Positions 15,063-27,677 of a DNA stretch of 64,000 bases are shown here, piece after piece (positions within the stretch are counted from its first letter, which is position 1; each line of letters starts with the position of its first letter). The DNA lies in the NCBI GenBank assembly GCA_963513935.1, contig OY740768.1:63654786-63718785 (forward strand), read 5' to 3'. Source of the stretch: Aphrophora alni. Lineage: Eukaryota; Arthropoda; Insecta; Hemiptera; Aphrophoridae. A program made the position numbers and the translations under genes. The notes beneath the pieces were generated by a model. That model searched no databases. It saw only the letters and a list, made by a program, of their open reading frames with translations, and had not been told where the DNA came from.

Positions 15063-15119
15063 CAAAATAGTTTAACGGCAATACGATTTTAAATTGTAGC
15101 AATGCAGTAAAAATCAAAC

Positions 15120-15290
15120 TGCCAAAGGCGAGGGGCATTGATTGGAAAGAGGGTATATTTAATGGCGTAGTTTATCATTTAACTCTTTATATTTATCTAG
15201 GCGGGGATGCAATCAGCAGAGTGCAAAACATCCCTTGCATCCCCAAACAGCACAGCGCTCGCCTTTATTGGTTCATTCCATCAAATATAT
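15120..15290. promoter_or_regulatory. GC-richer island with a 10-bp hairpin
   Basis: Within strongly AT-rich DNA this patch holds AAAGGCGAGGGGCATTGATT, a perfect inverted repeat GGGGATGCAA (15203) / TTGCATCCCC (15235) with a 22-base loop, and CAGCACAGCGCTCGCCTTT. AAAGGCGAG and CTCGCCTTT are also inverted, near the two edges, making a nested symmetric layout. No ORF. Either a conserved regulatory element or a small transposon remnant; function unknown. Confidence 0.3.
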
Positions 15291-16599
15291 CCATTATTTA
15301 CAAATCATAGATCTGTCGACATACACCAGATTAATTAATTTACGCTCTATGGTGATTCAATACTGATTCGTAGAAAGGGAACTAATTTTACTGATGGCGT
15401 CAGATTTTAGTTCAAGTTATAAATAAATAAATGTGAAATAGTGGTACCATGTATTTATCATTTAAATAAATTACATTGAATATAATATGATGAAAATTGT
15501 AATTTGCTTAACTATATTCAAACATATACTGGACAAATAACACGAAAATAAATGCTCCACAAATATTACACAAATTCTAAATATAAATTTATGTTGTAGT
15601 TCAGATATGATATATTTTTCATTCACTCGCTTTGCCCTGGAAGGTGAGTAACTGTTTTACATCCGACTATGATTAAAAAATATAGTCACTCCCTTCACTC
15701 ATGAAGGCAACTATATCCTCCGAATATCACTACACAGACCCACTATTCCTCAAAGTCATTAGCTAGTTTTTATATGTTTTCATCAAATACGTCTAAGTCA
15801 GTTTTACAGTAAAATAAAGTAATAGACTCTAGGTTAAATTTTATACCCATCATTGTGACTTGAAAGTATACAAACTGACAATAAATCTCATAAGCTTGAT
15901 TTTAATAACACTATTTCAGTGTAAAAACAAAACGCAGTAAATTTAGTTTTTGTATATATGAATATCCCTTCCAAAACATGATCATAGAGGCCGAGATCCA
16001 TTGCTTTATTCACCGTCAAAGCTTAATTCTTAAATACCAATATTTGTATTTAAATTCTATATATTGTATAGAACCACATGCTAAACTACATGATTATACA
16101 TTGCTATTTTTCGTTAATAACTTAAGTTTTCTTTGCAAATTTTGAGACTTCAAAAAATTTAAGTCTCCAAAATTTTGAAAATGACAGTAAGTGTTTCAGG
16201 CAAGGTATGAAATTGTGAGTATTTATTACATAGATGGAATTTATACCAAATCTACAATTACAAACATTAATTTAAATTCCGTAACATTAATTAATTATAC
16301 ATAATCCAATAGCAAATTAACAAAGTCTATAATTATTTAGTCTATTTAGGACATTATACTTAAAATAAATATATCCATATGGAATAACAATATTCATACA
16401 AATGAAACAAAACTATGATAAATAACGACAACCAATATTATAAAAACTAAATTAACTAGATAATTTCACAACATGGTTTCAGTAAGCTGAAAGGTGTCTT
16501 ACTGAAAGGTGAAAGTAATCAACTCAAAGTGACATCTCATTTCCAGTCTCTAGAAGTTACTTTCTAAATTGTAAATTATTGACATTTATCCTCTCTAGA
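15291..16599. other. AT-rich sequence with one isolated donor-like site
   Basis: AAG|GTGAGT at 15640 follows TTCACTCGCTTTGCCCTGG. The 45 bases before it are open in one frame after a TGTTGTAG acceptor-like site (F-R-Y-D-I-F-F-I-H-S-L-C-P-G). Too short and weak to call an exon. The remainder is featureless. Confidence 0.35.
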
Positions 16600-17400
16600 T
16601 ATTCCATCTGAAGCGAGTCTACATGCCATTCAGTTACATCTTCCAGAAAACAATTTTTAAGACCATTCATCAACATAAATAGAAACTAATGTTGACGACT
16701 CTCTTCGGAAGAAGAATGGCTCTAAGCCAAAGTATTTTCGATTCTCTTCCATTGGGATTGGGAGATTACTGTGTCAAATTTAAGACACAACAACCTTAAA
16801 AACAATTTTGCTCTATCAAACATTTATATGTACCATATGAAGGATCCATAATATGTCCCAATACATGACGAACTAGGGCTTCTAGGGTTTTTTGTAGATC
16901 TTATAAAAACACCCATCAAAGAGTTTGTTCAACTTGGAATGTGTACGAAAGGGCATACTACAAAGACTAAGTGAGGTATCATAAATATCCCCAGATCTCT
17001 CACTCTGGTTACTATCTTCAACAGTGATCCACAAAATGTAATGGGATTTCATGATCAGAATTACGCATCTTTTTAATTACACGTTTTATAGTCTGAAGCT
17101 CCATAGCATTAGCCCTACACCAAAGTAAAATACTGTAAAAGGTCCTCTTTACAACCATTAGGATGTAATGTTAAACATCAAGTAATTAGACTTCATGACT
17201 TCAGCAATATCATTACTCTAAAATTGAAGAGAAGTGGTGCAAGCTGAGGTAATCCAGACAAAGCAGGACAGGAAGCAGAGACACGTTTGTACACTAACAA
17301 GCACGACCACTGAGATAGCTTGTAATCAATTACAATAGAGGACTTAAATCCCCAAAGCCGTCAATTTACCTGAAAGCAAAAAGTGCAAAAATTCCACGTT
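16600..17400 (-). mobile_element. Decayed non-LTR retrotransposon, reverse-transcriptase region
   Basis: Minus-strand translation in shifting frames shows recognisable blocks in the correct order. RVSASCPALSGLPQLAPLLFNF (17225-17290 area) corresponds to the RT motif SG-PQG--L-PLLF. NDIAEVMKSNYLM matches the following ND-I--Y--FADD segment, with the FADD itself lost. TFCGSLLKIVTRVRDLGIFM (about 16981-17036) matches the L----VRDLGV motif, and GVFIRSTKNPRSP with TYYGSFIWYI matches the LGFI-R--K-F----LYCS-VRP-LEY stretch. Established: this order is typical of Jockey/CR1-like LINE ORF2. Numerous stops and frameshifts, and no endonuclease seen, mark it as a 5'-truncated relic. The right boundary is approximate. 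Confidence 0.82.
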
Positions 17401-19102
17401 AAATTCCAAATATCGTTTCAAGTGCTGAAGTATTTAAATAATTAATTATATTTAAGGAGCTTTACATTCACAACTTACCATTTGTGGCTAATATAAAATT
17501 GATCAAATCAATTTTTAACAAATTAAATGAGGTAAAAAAACAACATAACATCAAATTTCATGGATAGAGTATTGTTCTGATTGAAACGGTTTTCTTACAG
17601 TTTGATATTTAAAACGTCAACCTACCGTTATTATTGTAAACTGGATGCACTTATTCACACTGGTAAAAATCTTTACAGTATAGTATCAAATATAATGTAA
17701 ATGATATCGTTCTATGAACACAGGAAATATTTTGTTTTACAAACTGTCTACCAAAATAAAACAAACGTGCTTATTTTCTATTGCACAGATATTTTACCAA
17801 GATTGCGTCGTCTTCTGATTATGTACATTGTCGTTAGTTTTTGATGGTAAAAGGTAATATCATATGCAATTGGGGGGGTATATATTTTTTAAAGAGACTA
17901 AAGGATAATAAAGAGTAAGCCTGTAAACAATAGATCCTGCATAGGATTAGGAATTTTGGAATAAGGCCAAAGCAAAAGAAAGAACACCCTCTCTTTGTTT
18001 ACACTTAGATCTAAGCCAAGATTAATTGGGACGTTCATACATATTCAACAGCATTGTCGCATTTTCAATTCCGCCCGTCGTCTTCCTTCTCAACACAAAT
18101 ACACACCGACTCCTTGCCAATATCACGTTTTTATACAACTCCGAAAAGGAAAGACTTCATTCTCTCCTTATTTTATAGTTGTAGTAATTTCATTGGTTGT
18201 GACAGCTTTTACGATGCATCATCCATCCAGTCCTATTTGTGTCCTCTGTGAGTCTTCTGTAGACTTTAATTTACTTTTTTCTGCAGACGTAACTTTTTTT
18301 TAAGAACGATTTCTCAACGCTCACGTTTATAGGTTTAATTTGTACAATCTGAAGTTTAAGTTGATTGCTATTTTTTGAAAGTCGATTTTAATCAAACTTG
18401 TTTTCTTTTGTATAGTAATGATGTTAACTGACTTTTAAGAATCAAATTACGCTATAAAAATTCATTTCTAAATTCATCAACAGTTATTTTTCTAAATTCA
18501 ATGGTCGTAAAAATAATGAAAGCTAGTGTCAAATCAAAATGTGAGTAAAGAGAATATTAATTATATGATATACAAACAACAGAAACTCATAATGATCCCT
18601 GAGCACCTCCTACATTTCTCCTTTATCAAACAATAATTACTCCTAATTTTTCTTTGTATAATAACTATTGGAGATATTTTCAGATTGCCTAGTAAAGTAA
18701 TTAAATATAAAATCACCACCTCAAAAACAACATTTATAATGATTATATTTAATGCATCTGGTATTGTACATAACATGTAAAAACTATTTAAAGTACATAA
18801 ATACAGAATATTATCATCACAACAGGTAAAAGTATTGAAATAAAATAAAAAGTATAGTGATTTCTAAAATAAACTCTTTGAAGCCACACGATTTTGTAGA
18901 TACTCTGTTTAATTATTAAGAGAGTAACTCTGCCTTTTCAATTAACGGTCTTATAACAAATAATATGCGAGGTGACGTGTAATTTCAATTTCCCTTCACC
19001 TTAACTATTTTTACAAGCTAAAACGTTTATATATTTCAGTTTTAAGGAGTTATTGTTATTGAATTATATATTAAATGTTGAGCTTGACTTATGAGAAAAA
19101 TT
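17401..19102. other. AT-rich sequence; one 102-codon frame of unknown meaning
   Basis: The frame 17995-18303 (+) is the second longest here. Its sequence (RLPSQHKYTPTPCQYHVF, then a hydrophobic FIVVVISLVVTAF segment) matches no family I know. There are no convincing splice or promoter signals beside it. Its GC content is higher than the flanks, so a transposon or exon origin cannot be excluded. Confidence 0.3.
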
Positions 19103-19318
19103 ATACAGTATAACAAACACACAGAGCACAATTCTCACAAAAAATACGCCTAAGTATCAGACGCGTTTCAACGACAAGGTCGTCCTCTTCAGTGATACAC
19201 GAACTACATCAATCAAACTATAACTGCTATGAAGAGGACGACATTGTCGTTGAAACGCTTCTGATACTTAGGCGTATTTTTTGTGAGAATTGTGTTCTGT
19301 GTGTTTGTTATACTGTAT
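19103..19318. mobile_element. Palindromic element with hammerhead-like motif, copy 1
   Basis: Two arms of about 88 bases (19103-19191 and 19230-19318) are near-perfect inverted copies around a ~38-base centre. On the minus strand the left arm carries CTGAAGA (19192-19186), a GACGAC/GTCGTT stem with a three-base loop, GAAACGC, and then GCGTA, whose GCGT pairs with ACGC. On the plus strand the right arm has the same layout, with CTGAAGA altered to ATGAAGA. CTGANGA...GAAA is the invariant hammerhead core. Penelope-like elements are known to carry minimal hammerheads in their terminal repeats, which are often inverted. One extra unpaired base before the stem, and no clear stem I, are departures from the canonical fold. 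Confidence 0.6.
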
Positions 19319-22300
19319 TGAATTATATTCTAAAACGACTTTTTCTATGTCAGTTTTAGTACTGGCTACAATACCTTCTTAGTAGGGAACGACAATATAT
19401 GGGTTTCGACGAAGTGTTTTTACATCAAGGTATATATTCGGCATACATTTGGAGAAAAACAGATGATTGTAAATTTTGCATGCTTATAAAGACACATATA
19501 AAGTACAATAAACATTTCACGTTTTAAACATAATAATAATATTTCGAAAAACGAAATATGTTAGGGGAGCTAAGTTAGATGTAAATTTGACCCCCTTCCT
19601 TCAATTTGCTATATGTCAATTTTAAAACTCTGAAACCATTCACTCTTCTTACTTTCAAAAAGGTAAGGTTATAATAACCCTCCCCCCCCGCCTCTGATAA
19701 AATGGATGGTCATATTTTATCCTTTTATAATAATGCAGCCTCTTGGCTTAGTTAGGACTTCAGAATATGTTCGTACGGATTCATATATATTTTGTGTTGT
19801 CACATTAGCGATACTAAGTTTTATGAAATATGCGTTTGTAAAATAGCTTGGAAAAATCAGTTGACCAAAAATCAGAAAAATGATTTTTTAACGGACGCAG
19901 TTTTAAATAGTTTTTTTACTTCAAAATCTTTTGAAATGTTTTATACTTTAAAAGTTAGGAAAGAAAGTTATTACTAAAACTGAAAAATTTAACAGCATAT
20001 CTTAAATATTTTGTAACAAATCTTTACCGACTTTTCTAGTTGGCACAATTTTAGTTGGATTTAAATCAAATTTAGCAGTTAGATGAAACAAATTTACTAC
20101 TTTTGAGTTATTTTCTATATTACTATTTATTATTAATTGTACTATTTGCTACTAAAACGTAAAGGTCGGCATAATTCAAAATATCGAATAAAAACTGAGT
20201 TTTTTTTTACGTTTCTCCTTAACTGTATACCTAAATAATTTTTAAAAGTTCGTATACTTATAATAGAACGTTTTGCATTTATCAGTCTATATTTTGTAAT
20301 TTATGATCTTGCGCTTTAAACAAGAACTGATTACATTTTCTAAATGTGTACAGCTTAAAAAATGTCCAAAATAACAAATTGTTTAATACTTTGAATAAAA
20401 ATTTCTGTTGACATTGTGTCCTTTTCGTGATACCAAGTAGTAGTAACAAGAATGTCTTCGACAAATTCAACGTTTGCGTGTTATTTTACTTTTCCAGTGT
20501 TTCTAAATATTAACTTTAGTTGTCACATTTATCCACTTTTTGACAACCACTTAAATTTACGTTTTTGCACATGACATTTCTATACACAAAATATGTACTA
20601 TTTACTCACCTCAGTGTAGCAGAAGATGAGATGACCCAACGAAATCTAAAGTGTCTATGTTGAGTTGCCAATCCCCCGAACAAAGATGGAGAAAGTGTTA
20701 CGATGTTCAATATCTAACCAGACATATTGCTGTGAATATCTGTAACAATTTAATATTTGCTAATATTACTGTTTTAACAAACAAAAATTCATGAAAATGT
20801 TAGATATCATTGATATTTATTTACGCTTATAAAACTTATATATTGCTTATAGTGAATTAGCTTAACCTTAACTATAAAATCGGGCTATTTTGCTCCTTTT
20901 TTATTATTAAAAATAGTAATATTGTGTTAAACACAACTTATTATATGTTATTTTCTTCAGAAATTTATCTGTGAAATAAAAATGTTACTTGTAAAGGTTG
21001 TAGAGTAAGTATGTTACGAATGAAGAAATATAGTGATAATACTACAGAAAAGCCTATAAAAACAATACAACAAATTGTTTTACGATTTTTTCAAGATATA
21101 CAAAAAATAGTTTAAAAGTTAGACCTATATTAAAAAATTCACCAAAAAAAGTAATATTATGGAAAACATAACATTTAAATTTTGCTCAGAAAGGAAGATA
21201 ATATTTATGTGTGTAATATCTTTTTATGTGTAAAAATGTGTGAGTTTGTATGTCAGGAATCCAAAAATCGTGCAATTACTGAAGCAAAAATACTGCAAAA
21301 AAACATATAAAACTATACACCAATTTAAAAAAAAATAGATATAAATAATGTATTGGTGAATTAATTTTAATACAAAAATTAATCTATTTATAAAATGTAT
21401 ATATTGAAAAAACAATTTTTATGATGAAAAAAAAGACTTGCTGATAAGTTAGGCTTATTTTGAAAAATTCACCAAAAGTATTTATTTAAGGCAAAATCCA
21501 ACTTGTTATATTGGTTATTGTTTAGAGAAATGTACGTAAAAATTAACTGTGAATTAATAAAAACAATTTTACAATGATATAATTTGCAGTAAAGTAATCA
21601 AGAATCAGGAAAGTTGTTTTCACGTAACTAACATTTTGACCTAAAAATCAACAACAAACTTGTATAAAAATTTGTTTAGGCTATTCAAACATTTACAATA
21701 TATGTACAATATAGTTTTGAAGATAAATCTATATCAATACATATCAACAAAACACAATAAATCGCAAAACAAAAACTCTCGAAACAATCATTTCTAACAC
21801 ACCAAACTTAGACTTCTAAAAGTTCTTCTTTCTAAGATATAAAGATCGTCAAAAAAATATCAATGTAAGAAATCAATTCTTCACAGTTCGTTAAGGACTA
21901 GAAATACAAACGGGAGCAGTTCATCTTTAACACTTCGTTGAATGAGACTATAAACTATGAGAGCGACGATAATTTTGAATACGTGGTTCGAAAGAGGAAG
22001 AAATAAATATACTACACAATATTTCCAACTTGTGGTATTTGGACAACTATTAACATTTACAAAAATATATGACAATGAGGTCATATTTTCTTGTATTACG
22101 ACGTTCTTTCACGTGGTACTCCCTAGCGGCGAAACATACCAACTTCATCGTAATCTTAGATTTTTTCGTTTTGTCTTATGACATTTACGTTATATAACTA
22201 TGAAACTGCTTTATAATGATATATAAATTATTCCAATACGATCTTTATTACTAGACTAAATGGATAATGTTCAATGGATAAAATGTGATTTTTTTTGGTG

Positions 22301-23600
22301 AAAAAACTTGCTAAAATTTCGTGATTTTGTATAATTTTTATAGATCATGAACTATAAACAATAGAACAATTTAAAAAGCACAGATTAAAAGATGAATAAA
22401 ATTTCTATACAACACTGTTACTTTAGATTGTATGAACAGAAATATGCACTTATAAAGAAAGAACGGCGTGATTTTTTGTTGCAATGATACCAATGTTGCC
22501 GCTTTACAAAATACGAAAAATTTACCAATTAATTAACTATTGTTTGTAACGTTTTATAGACTTTCGGTTGTATGAATATTAATGTTGGGAAGATTAGCTT
22601 CACAATGATATACAAATTATTACGGACCAATGATTTTTATAGGGTAAATGTTGAATTGAAAAAGTGATTATCACTGTACGGGACGGGAGTTTGTGTAACA
22701 TTGCGATACACGAACCAGTTGAAGGGTTTAATTTAGAAAAATGAATGAAAATCTAATAACTAAATTTTTAATTACGTTAGACGTTAATGTTAAGATGTTA
22801 GACGTATTAACGTTTGTAGAATATGTACTAATAGTTCAAATTAAATATTTGAATTTGTACAATAATTTTTCATCTGATTTAGTCAGGGAATCAATAGAAG
22901 CTCTATTTTAATGAGTACGGGTATGGCAAACCCGAACCAACCTAGCTGTATCTACACTTTCTTAATATAGTCGTATGTTAGATCCTCTCTAACCTTTCCT
23001 ATCCTGTCTCTATTGACCAACTCTTACCACCCTAATGGTAAGTATTCAAGGGCTCTGGTTCTATATACGAGCCCTCGTATTATGCTCATTTCTTCATTTT
23101 AATTCAAGGCGATGATTTCTGGGTGGTTTTTCTCTTTTAAACAACAACAAAAAAGTTCCTCTTTGGTAACACCCGGTTTCTTTCTGTTGTTATGGTTTGT
23201 CCGATGTAACATTAAGTTCAATTATATGTAACGACAAATTCTTTCAAAATGAGTAGATATTTGAAACATATTGAATGTAAGGAAGCATACATTATTAAGT
23301 TATTTTTAATTTGTACGCCAGTTTATATTATTCTTTCTATTTCACCTTTTGAATACTGGAAAAATTATGTATTTCATTTATAGTTGATTATTAATAATTT
23401 GTCGTACCAAAAAAAAATCCCAAAAGATCTAGAGCATTACATTTTGTTTCTAATTCGTTAAGGTATTTTTTATTTAACATTTTTAATTAACCTTATTTTA
23501 ACTGTTTTGAAAAAAAAATATATTAGCGGATATGTCATGTTATTTCCTCCAAAGTCAGAAACAAACAGTTCTATAATTGTTATACGTTAAACCAGTCTGT
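19319..23600. other. AT-rich sequence, no gene seen
   Basis: C-rich run at 19680-19692 and a GC-richer patch at 22915-23100 only. Two overlapping opposite-strand frames at 21881-22181 mirror one another and are probably chance. Confidence 0.45.
23049..23075. other. Small hairpin AGGGCTC/GAGCCCT
   Basis: A perfect 7-bp stem with a 13-base loop, just after a consensus-like donor (ATG|GTAAGTAT at 23038). The block 22915-23100 is GC-richer than its flanks and may be a SINE or old transposon fragment; not identified. Confidence 0.3.
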
Positions 23601-23975
23601 CAAATAGACACATCATATTTTTACATCTGAGTAGAAAATAAGTATAATTTTGTATAATCAATAACACATAAACTATTATGAAATTCACTTTTATTTAAAA
23701 ATTCTTTTTTATAAATCGAGTTCTCAAATAGACATATTTTATTTTTACACCATTACATCTGAGTAGAAAATAAGTAAAATTTGTGTAATCACAACACACA
23801 AACTATTATGAAATTCACTATTAATTAATCAATGCTTTCTGTGAATCGAGTTCTCAAATAGACATATCATATTTTTACATGTTTACATCTGAGTCGAAAA
23901 TAAGTAAAATTCTGTTAATCATAACATATATTATGATATTTATTTTTCATTTAAAAACGTTTCTGATAAAAAATA
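23601..23975 (+). repeat. Tandem repeat, ~125-130-bp unit x3
   Basis: Units start CAAATAGACA at 23601, 23725 and 23855. Each contains ACATCTGAGTNGAAAATAAG, then TAATCA-AACACA and ACTATTATGAAATTCAC. The third copy is the most diverged at its 3' end. No coding content. Confidence 0.85.
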
Positions 23976-26900
23976 ATTAAAGATCATAATATTAATAATA
24001 ATAAATCTTAATAATTTCCACATTCTATTTTAATCATTTTAACCAATCACAATAATCATCAAACAATATCTGTTGTAGTGTTAAAGCTATAAAATCGATT
24101 GTCATTCAAATTCGTAAGATGGTCTCGATAATCATAACTTATTGTCAACATACTCAACGGCTGAAAACTGCATTTGACATTGCAATCGTACAAATAAATA
24201 ACAATCATTTTGTAAAAAAAAAATATGTCTCAATTTTTTTTTTTTTTTAATTCAGAAATAAAGAAAGTAATATGATAGTAAGATATACTTAATATCGCGT
24301 TTTTTTTATGGTACTCGACATTATCAGTTACAAGGAATATATTTAGACCTCTCTTGGAATAATAGTTGTGATATTCCTGCTCTGAATTATTCCAATAAAA
24401 CGGGATATCCAATTGATTCAAACTTTATAAGTTGATGATTTGGGTGTCTCATAAATAGTTATATTTTAAACTAAATAGCTTAATGGTTGGGTATACTATG
24501 AGAGAAACAAGTGACCGTCATGCATTATAAATTAATTTAATGTTTGTTACGACTAACTATTATTATTGGAGTTTGGTGTGCGGTCCCAGATAATGATTCG
24601 ATTTAAGGTTGGGGAGGGGATGTTTTGTAATCTCATTTAGTAAATACTTAATATATTTCCTTTAGTAAATAATCTATGTTGTTTTGTTGAGTTCATTAAT
24701 ATTGGTATTAGTTTTTTCATACTTGGTTTCCAGATACCTCAAAAATAAAAATATAGTATATTTTAAATATATAGTATAAAAGTTGATGATACTTGTAAAT
24801 ACTTTTGTTTCAAAACACACTAAGTCTTCCGTAAATCAGAAAGTTTATGAAATTGTTTTATCCTAGTGTACTTTAGGTTCCTTTCTGTTTCATTAATTAA
24901 TTTACAATTGAAAGTAAAACGTCTTTTTATAGAGGTGGACGGAATTATCTAGTCCAGATTTAGTTATGGGTTAAGTATTAATTACTAAACCATGCTTTAC
25001 AATAGGGCAGTCGTTTTACTATGAGTTGCAAAATTTTGATGACGGTGGTTTAATAATGTTAATTACACAGATTGGTGGCAGTCCAATACTGCATATATGA
25101 CAGTTCAGTCTTGTCGCACCAACACGTTTCATCTCTGTACGACGTGATTCTAAATGGAGTACATGAGCCACTAGTGGATATCATGCATTAATAAAATACT
25201 GTGAAACTCTTAATAAAAAAGTGTTAAATACTCTTATACTCTATGGATTTTTTTATAAATATGCCTACGTTTAGCATATTAATATAGCATACCGAAATAA
25301 TATTTTAAAATCGAATAGAGAAAAAGCTATCACAATCCTTGTACTGTTTTCCTCTAGTAATATCAAGACCTAAGGAAACCAAAATAATACCTCATTATTA
25401 AAAAGGAGTATCCAATAGAAAAAGAAAACTAAGAAATGGACGACGTGTTAAATATTTTAAAACTGGTTTGAGCTTTTTTAAGGAAAAGAACTTTTCCTTT
25501 CCTTAAGAAAAGAAAGAGTAACTTAAATTTGCGTGGGTAAACGTATATTTAATGAAAAATTACAATAGGCATGTTTAAATTTATTCAATGACTACATTAA
25601 CTTACTTTTACTTTTGAGTTGAAACAAGCGCGCGCGATGCTATACTTCATAAAATTACTAACTGCGATCCACAAAAAAATCCCCGAACTGTTTGGTACGC
25701 ATCCATGCTTTTCAGTGGTATTACAATAGTTTGCAGGGGTATGTTTAACACGACCACGCAGGAAATTGATAATGCTCCTTATTATTGGAAACAAGGAGAA
25801 AGTTACCCAATAAATCACACATTAAAAAAAAATATGATTGATAAATTATTAATTATTATTATTATTATGATTTATTAGTGACCTTAAAAGACACGGGGAC
25901 ATCTTTGACGAGAGAAATATCAGGAAAGCAGAACTGATTGAAGCTATTCAGCGGCTCAAACCCTAAAATAAAATAATATCAAATAACCTTTTGAGTGGTC
26001 TTGACCACACTGTATTGAGGCTTTCATCACACATTCTACGTACATTCCAAATTTGCAACTGGGAATATGTCATTGACAGCATTAAGCGAACTTGTAAATA
26101 AAGCAACTAGCGTAGTGCCTACAACAAGGGATAACAAAGGATGACCCAGAGGGGCATTCTAGTCCTTCACGGACAGTTTTTAGTACTGGGGGTGTTAGAA
26201 GTTAAACTTCAACAGCAATTATTTTAAGCAAGATGTAAAAAAAAAGTTTTTGATTGTAAAACACATATATTACACTAGTAAACTACAGAATTATTGAAAT
26301 AGAAAATGTTGTCGACATGATAGTCTTAAAACGGAATTTTAATTTCTTTTTAATATGAATCTGTTTTAATTTCAGGTATACAAATTGGAGTTACTTAAAA
26401 ATATTAGTTAAATCAAATTAGTACGGTTTGAAAATTACTAATTTTTATATTTAAGATCCCAGCTATTAAAATTATTGTATTTTTCAAAAGCAGTTTTTAA
26501 ATATATTTAAATCACATCATAAATTTATTTTAAACTCGTAAGATTAAAAATGATTTTCTATCGACAAAGATAAGATATTCATTACAAACTATTAGTTTTA
26601 ATTTGATTGTAATATGATTTGTGACTTTGGGGTACATATTTAAAAGCTTTAAAAATCTGCATCATTCACCCTGTTAGGGTTCATTGTATTATATTGTGTA
26701 AGTCAGTGTTTTCAAGCACCACTCGTCGAACAGCATACACCATTATAAAGTTTGACTCTACTTCAGAAACTTATAATAATACAACACAATTGTCTTGATA
26801 CGAAAACTTGTCAGTGTTATTTCAAAATCTATACAGAAAGAACATTTAATCAATAAAAAAACTATATAAATAATTTAGTTTTTATGAAGACAATGTCGAA

Positions 26901-27157
26901 AACACAAGCTAAACAATACTAAATCGTGGATTTTCTGTTAAAAAATTAACAAAACTACACATCCAAATTCGTTGTTGGTTGGAGCTATTCGAAATGCAGT
27001 AAACTGTTACTTTAGTCAATACTCATAATTAGTTGTTAATAGCTGTCGATTGCAAATAAGCTACTATTAATATTAACAGAACTTACATTGTTTTGTAGTT
27101 TATTATAACTGGTAAATATTTTCACAAGAAATAAGCAACACTTTGGAAACTTTGTCA
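23976..27157. other. AT-rich sequence, no gene seen
   Basis: A patch at about 25880-26180 (GACCTTAAAAGACACGGGGAC, GGATGACCCAGAGGGGCATT) is less AT-rich and may be a degraded mobile element; not identified. GCGCGCGCG at 25628 is a short CpG-dense run. Confidence 0.4.
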
Positions 27158-27330
27158 ATCACCAAATGAAAGAAAGCAGAATTTTGTAAACTTTATTTGT
27201 TCAAGACGATGTTTCAATGATCATCGTCAGTTGTTACATGTGCTTTTCTGGCACTGTCACTGAAACGTAGTCTCGAACAAATATAGTGTTTGTTGTAGAA
27301 AATTGGGTTATCTTTCGTATGGTGGTAAAT
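27158..27330. mobile_element. Palindromic element with hammerhead-like motif, copy 3 (diverged)
   Basis: Left arm (ACCAAATGAAAGAAAGC...TTGTTCAAGACGATGTTTCA) and right arm (TGAAACGTAGTCTCGAACAAA...CTTTCGTATGGTGGT) pair in inverted orientation with moderate identity. Minus-strand reading of the left arm gives CTGACGA, TGATCATT, GAAAC. The right arm retains only CACTGTCACTGAAACG. More decayed than copies 1 and 2; boundaries approximate. Confidence 0.5.
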
Positions 27331-27677
27331 ATGTTATTAACATTTATTTCAAAATGCTACTGCCAAGTAATTTTAAGTTTTTCCAACTCAAAAGTAATGG
27401 TTTTCTTTACAAAATTAGTTTTTACAGTTTTAAAGACACTGAAATAAATTCAAAAATCTAGGTCCATAAACTAAACTACCTACAGAAGACACTACTGAAA
27501 ACAACAATAATATCGGTTCTACCCTTTGAGCTATACAGAAGATAGATCCGGATATTTGGCATTTCCGATTTGTTTATTAATTTTATCTTAAATTTATTTT
27601 AATTAAAAACTTTTGAAAACCTTTCAAAAGAATTGAAAGATTCTATTAAAACATTACATTGCTGTCAAATACAGACT

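Noticed and set aside
22960..23043. Open stretch ending at ATG|GTAAGTAT
   Set aside because: The acceptor is weak, the translation has no recognisable content, and the block looks like part of a larger repetitive patch.
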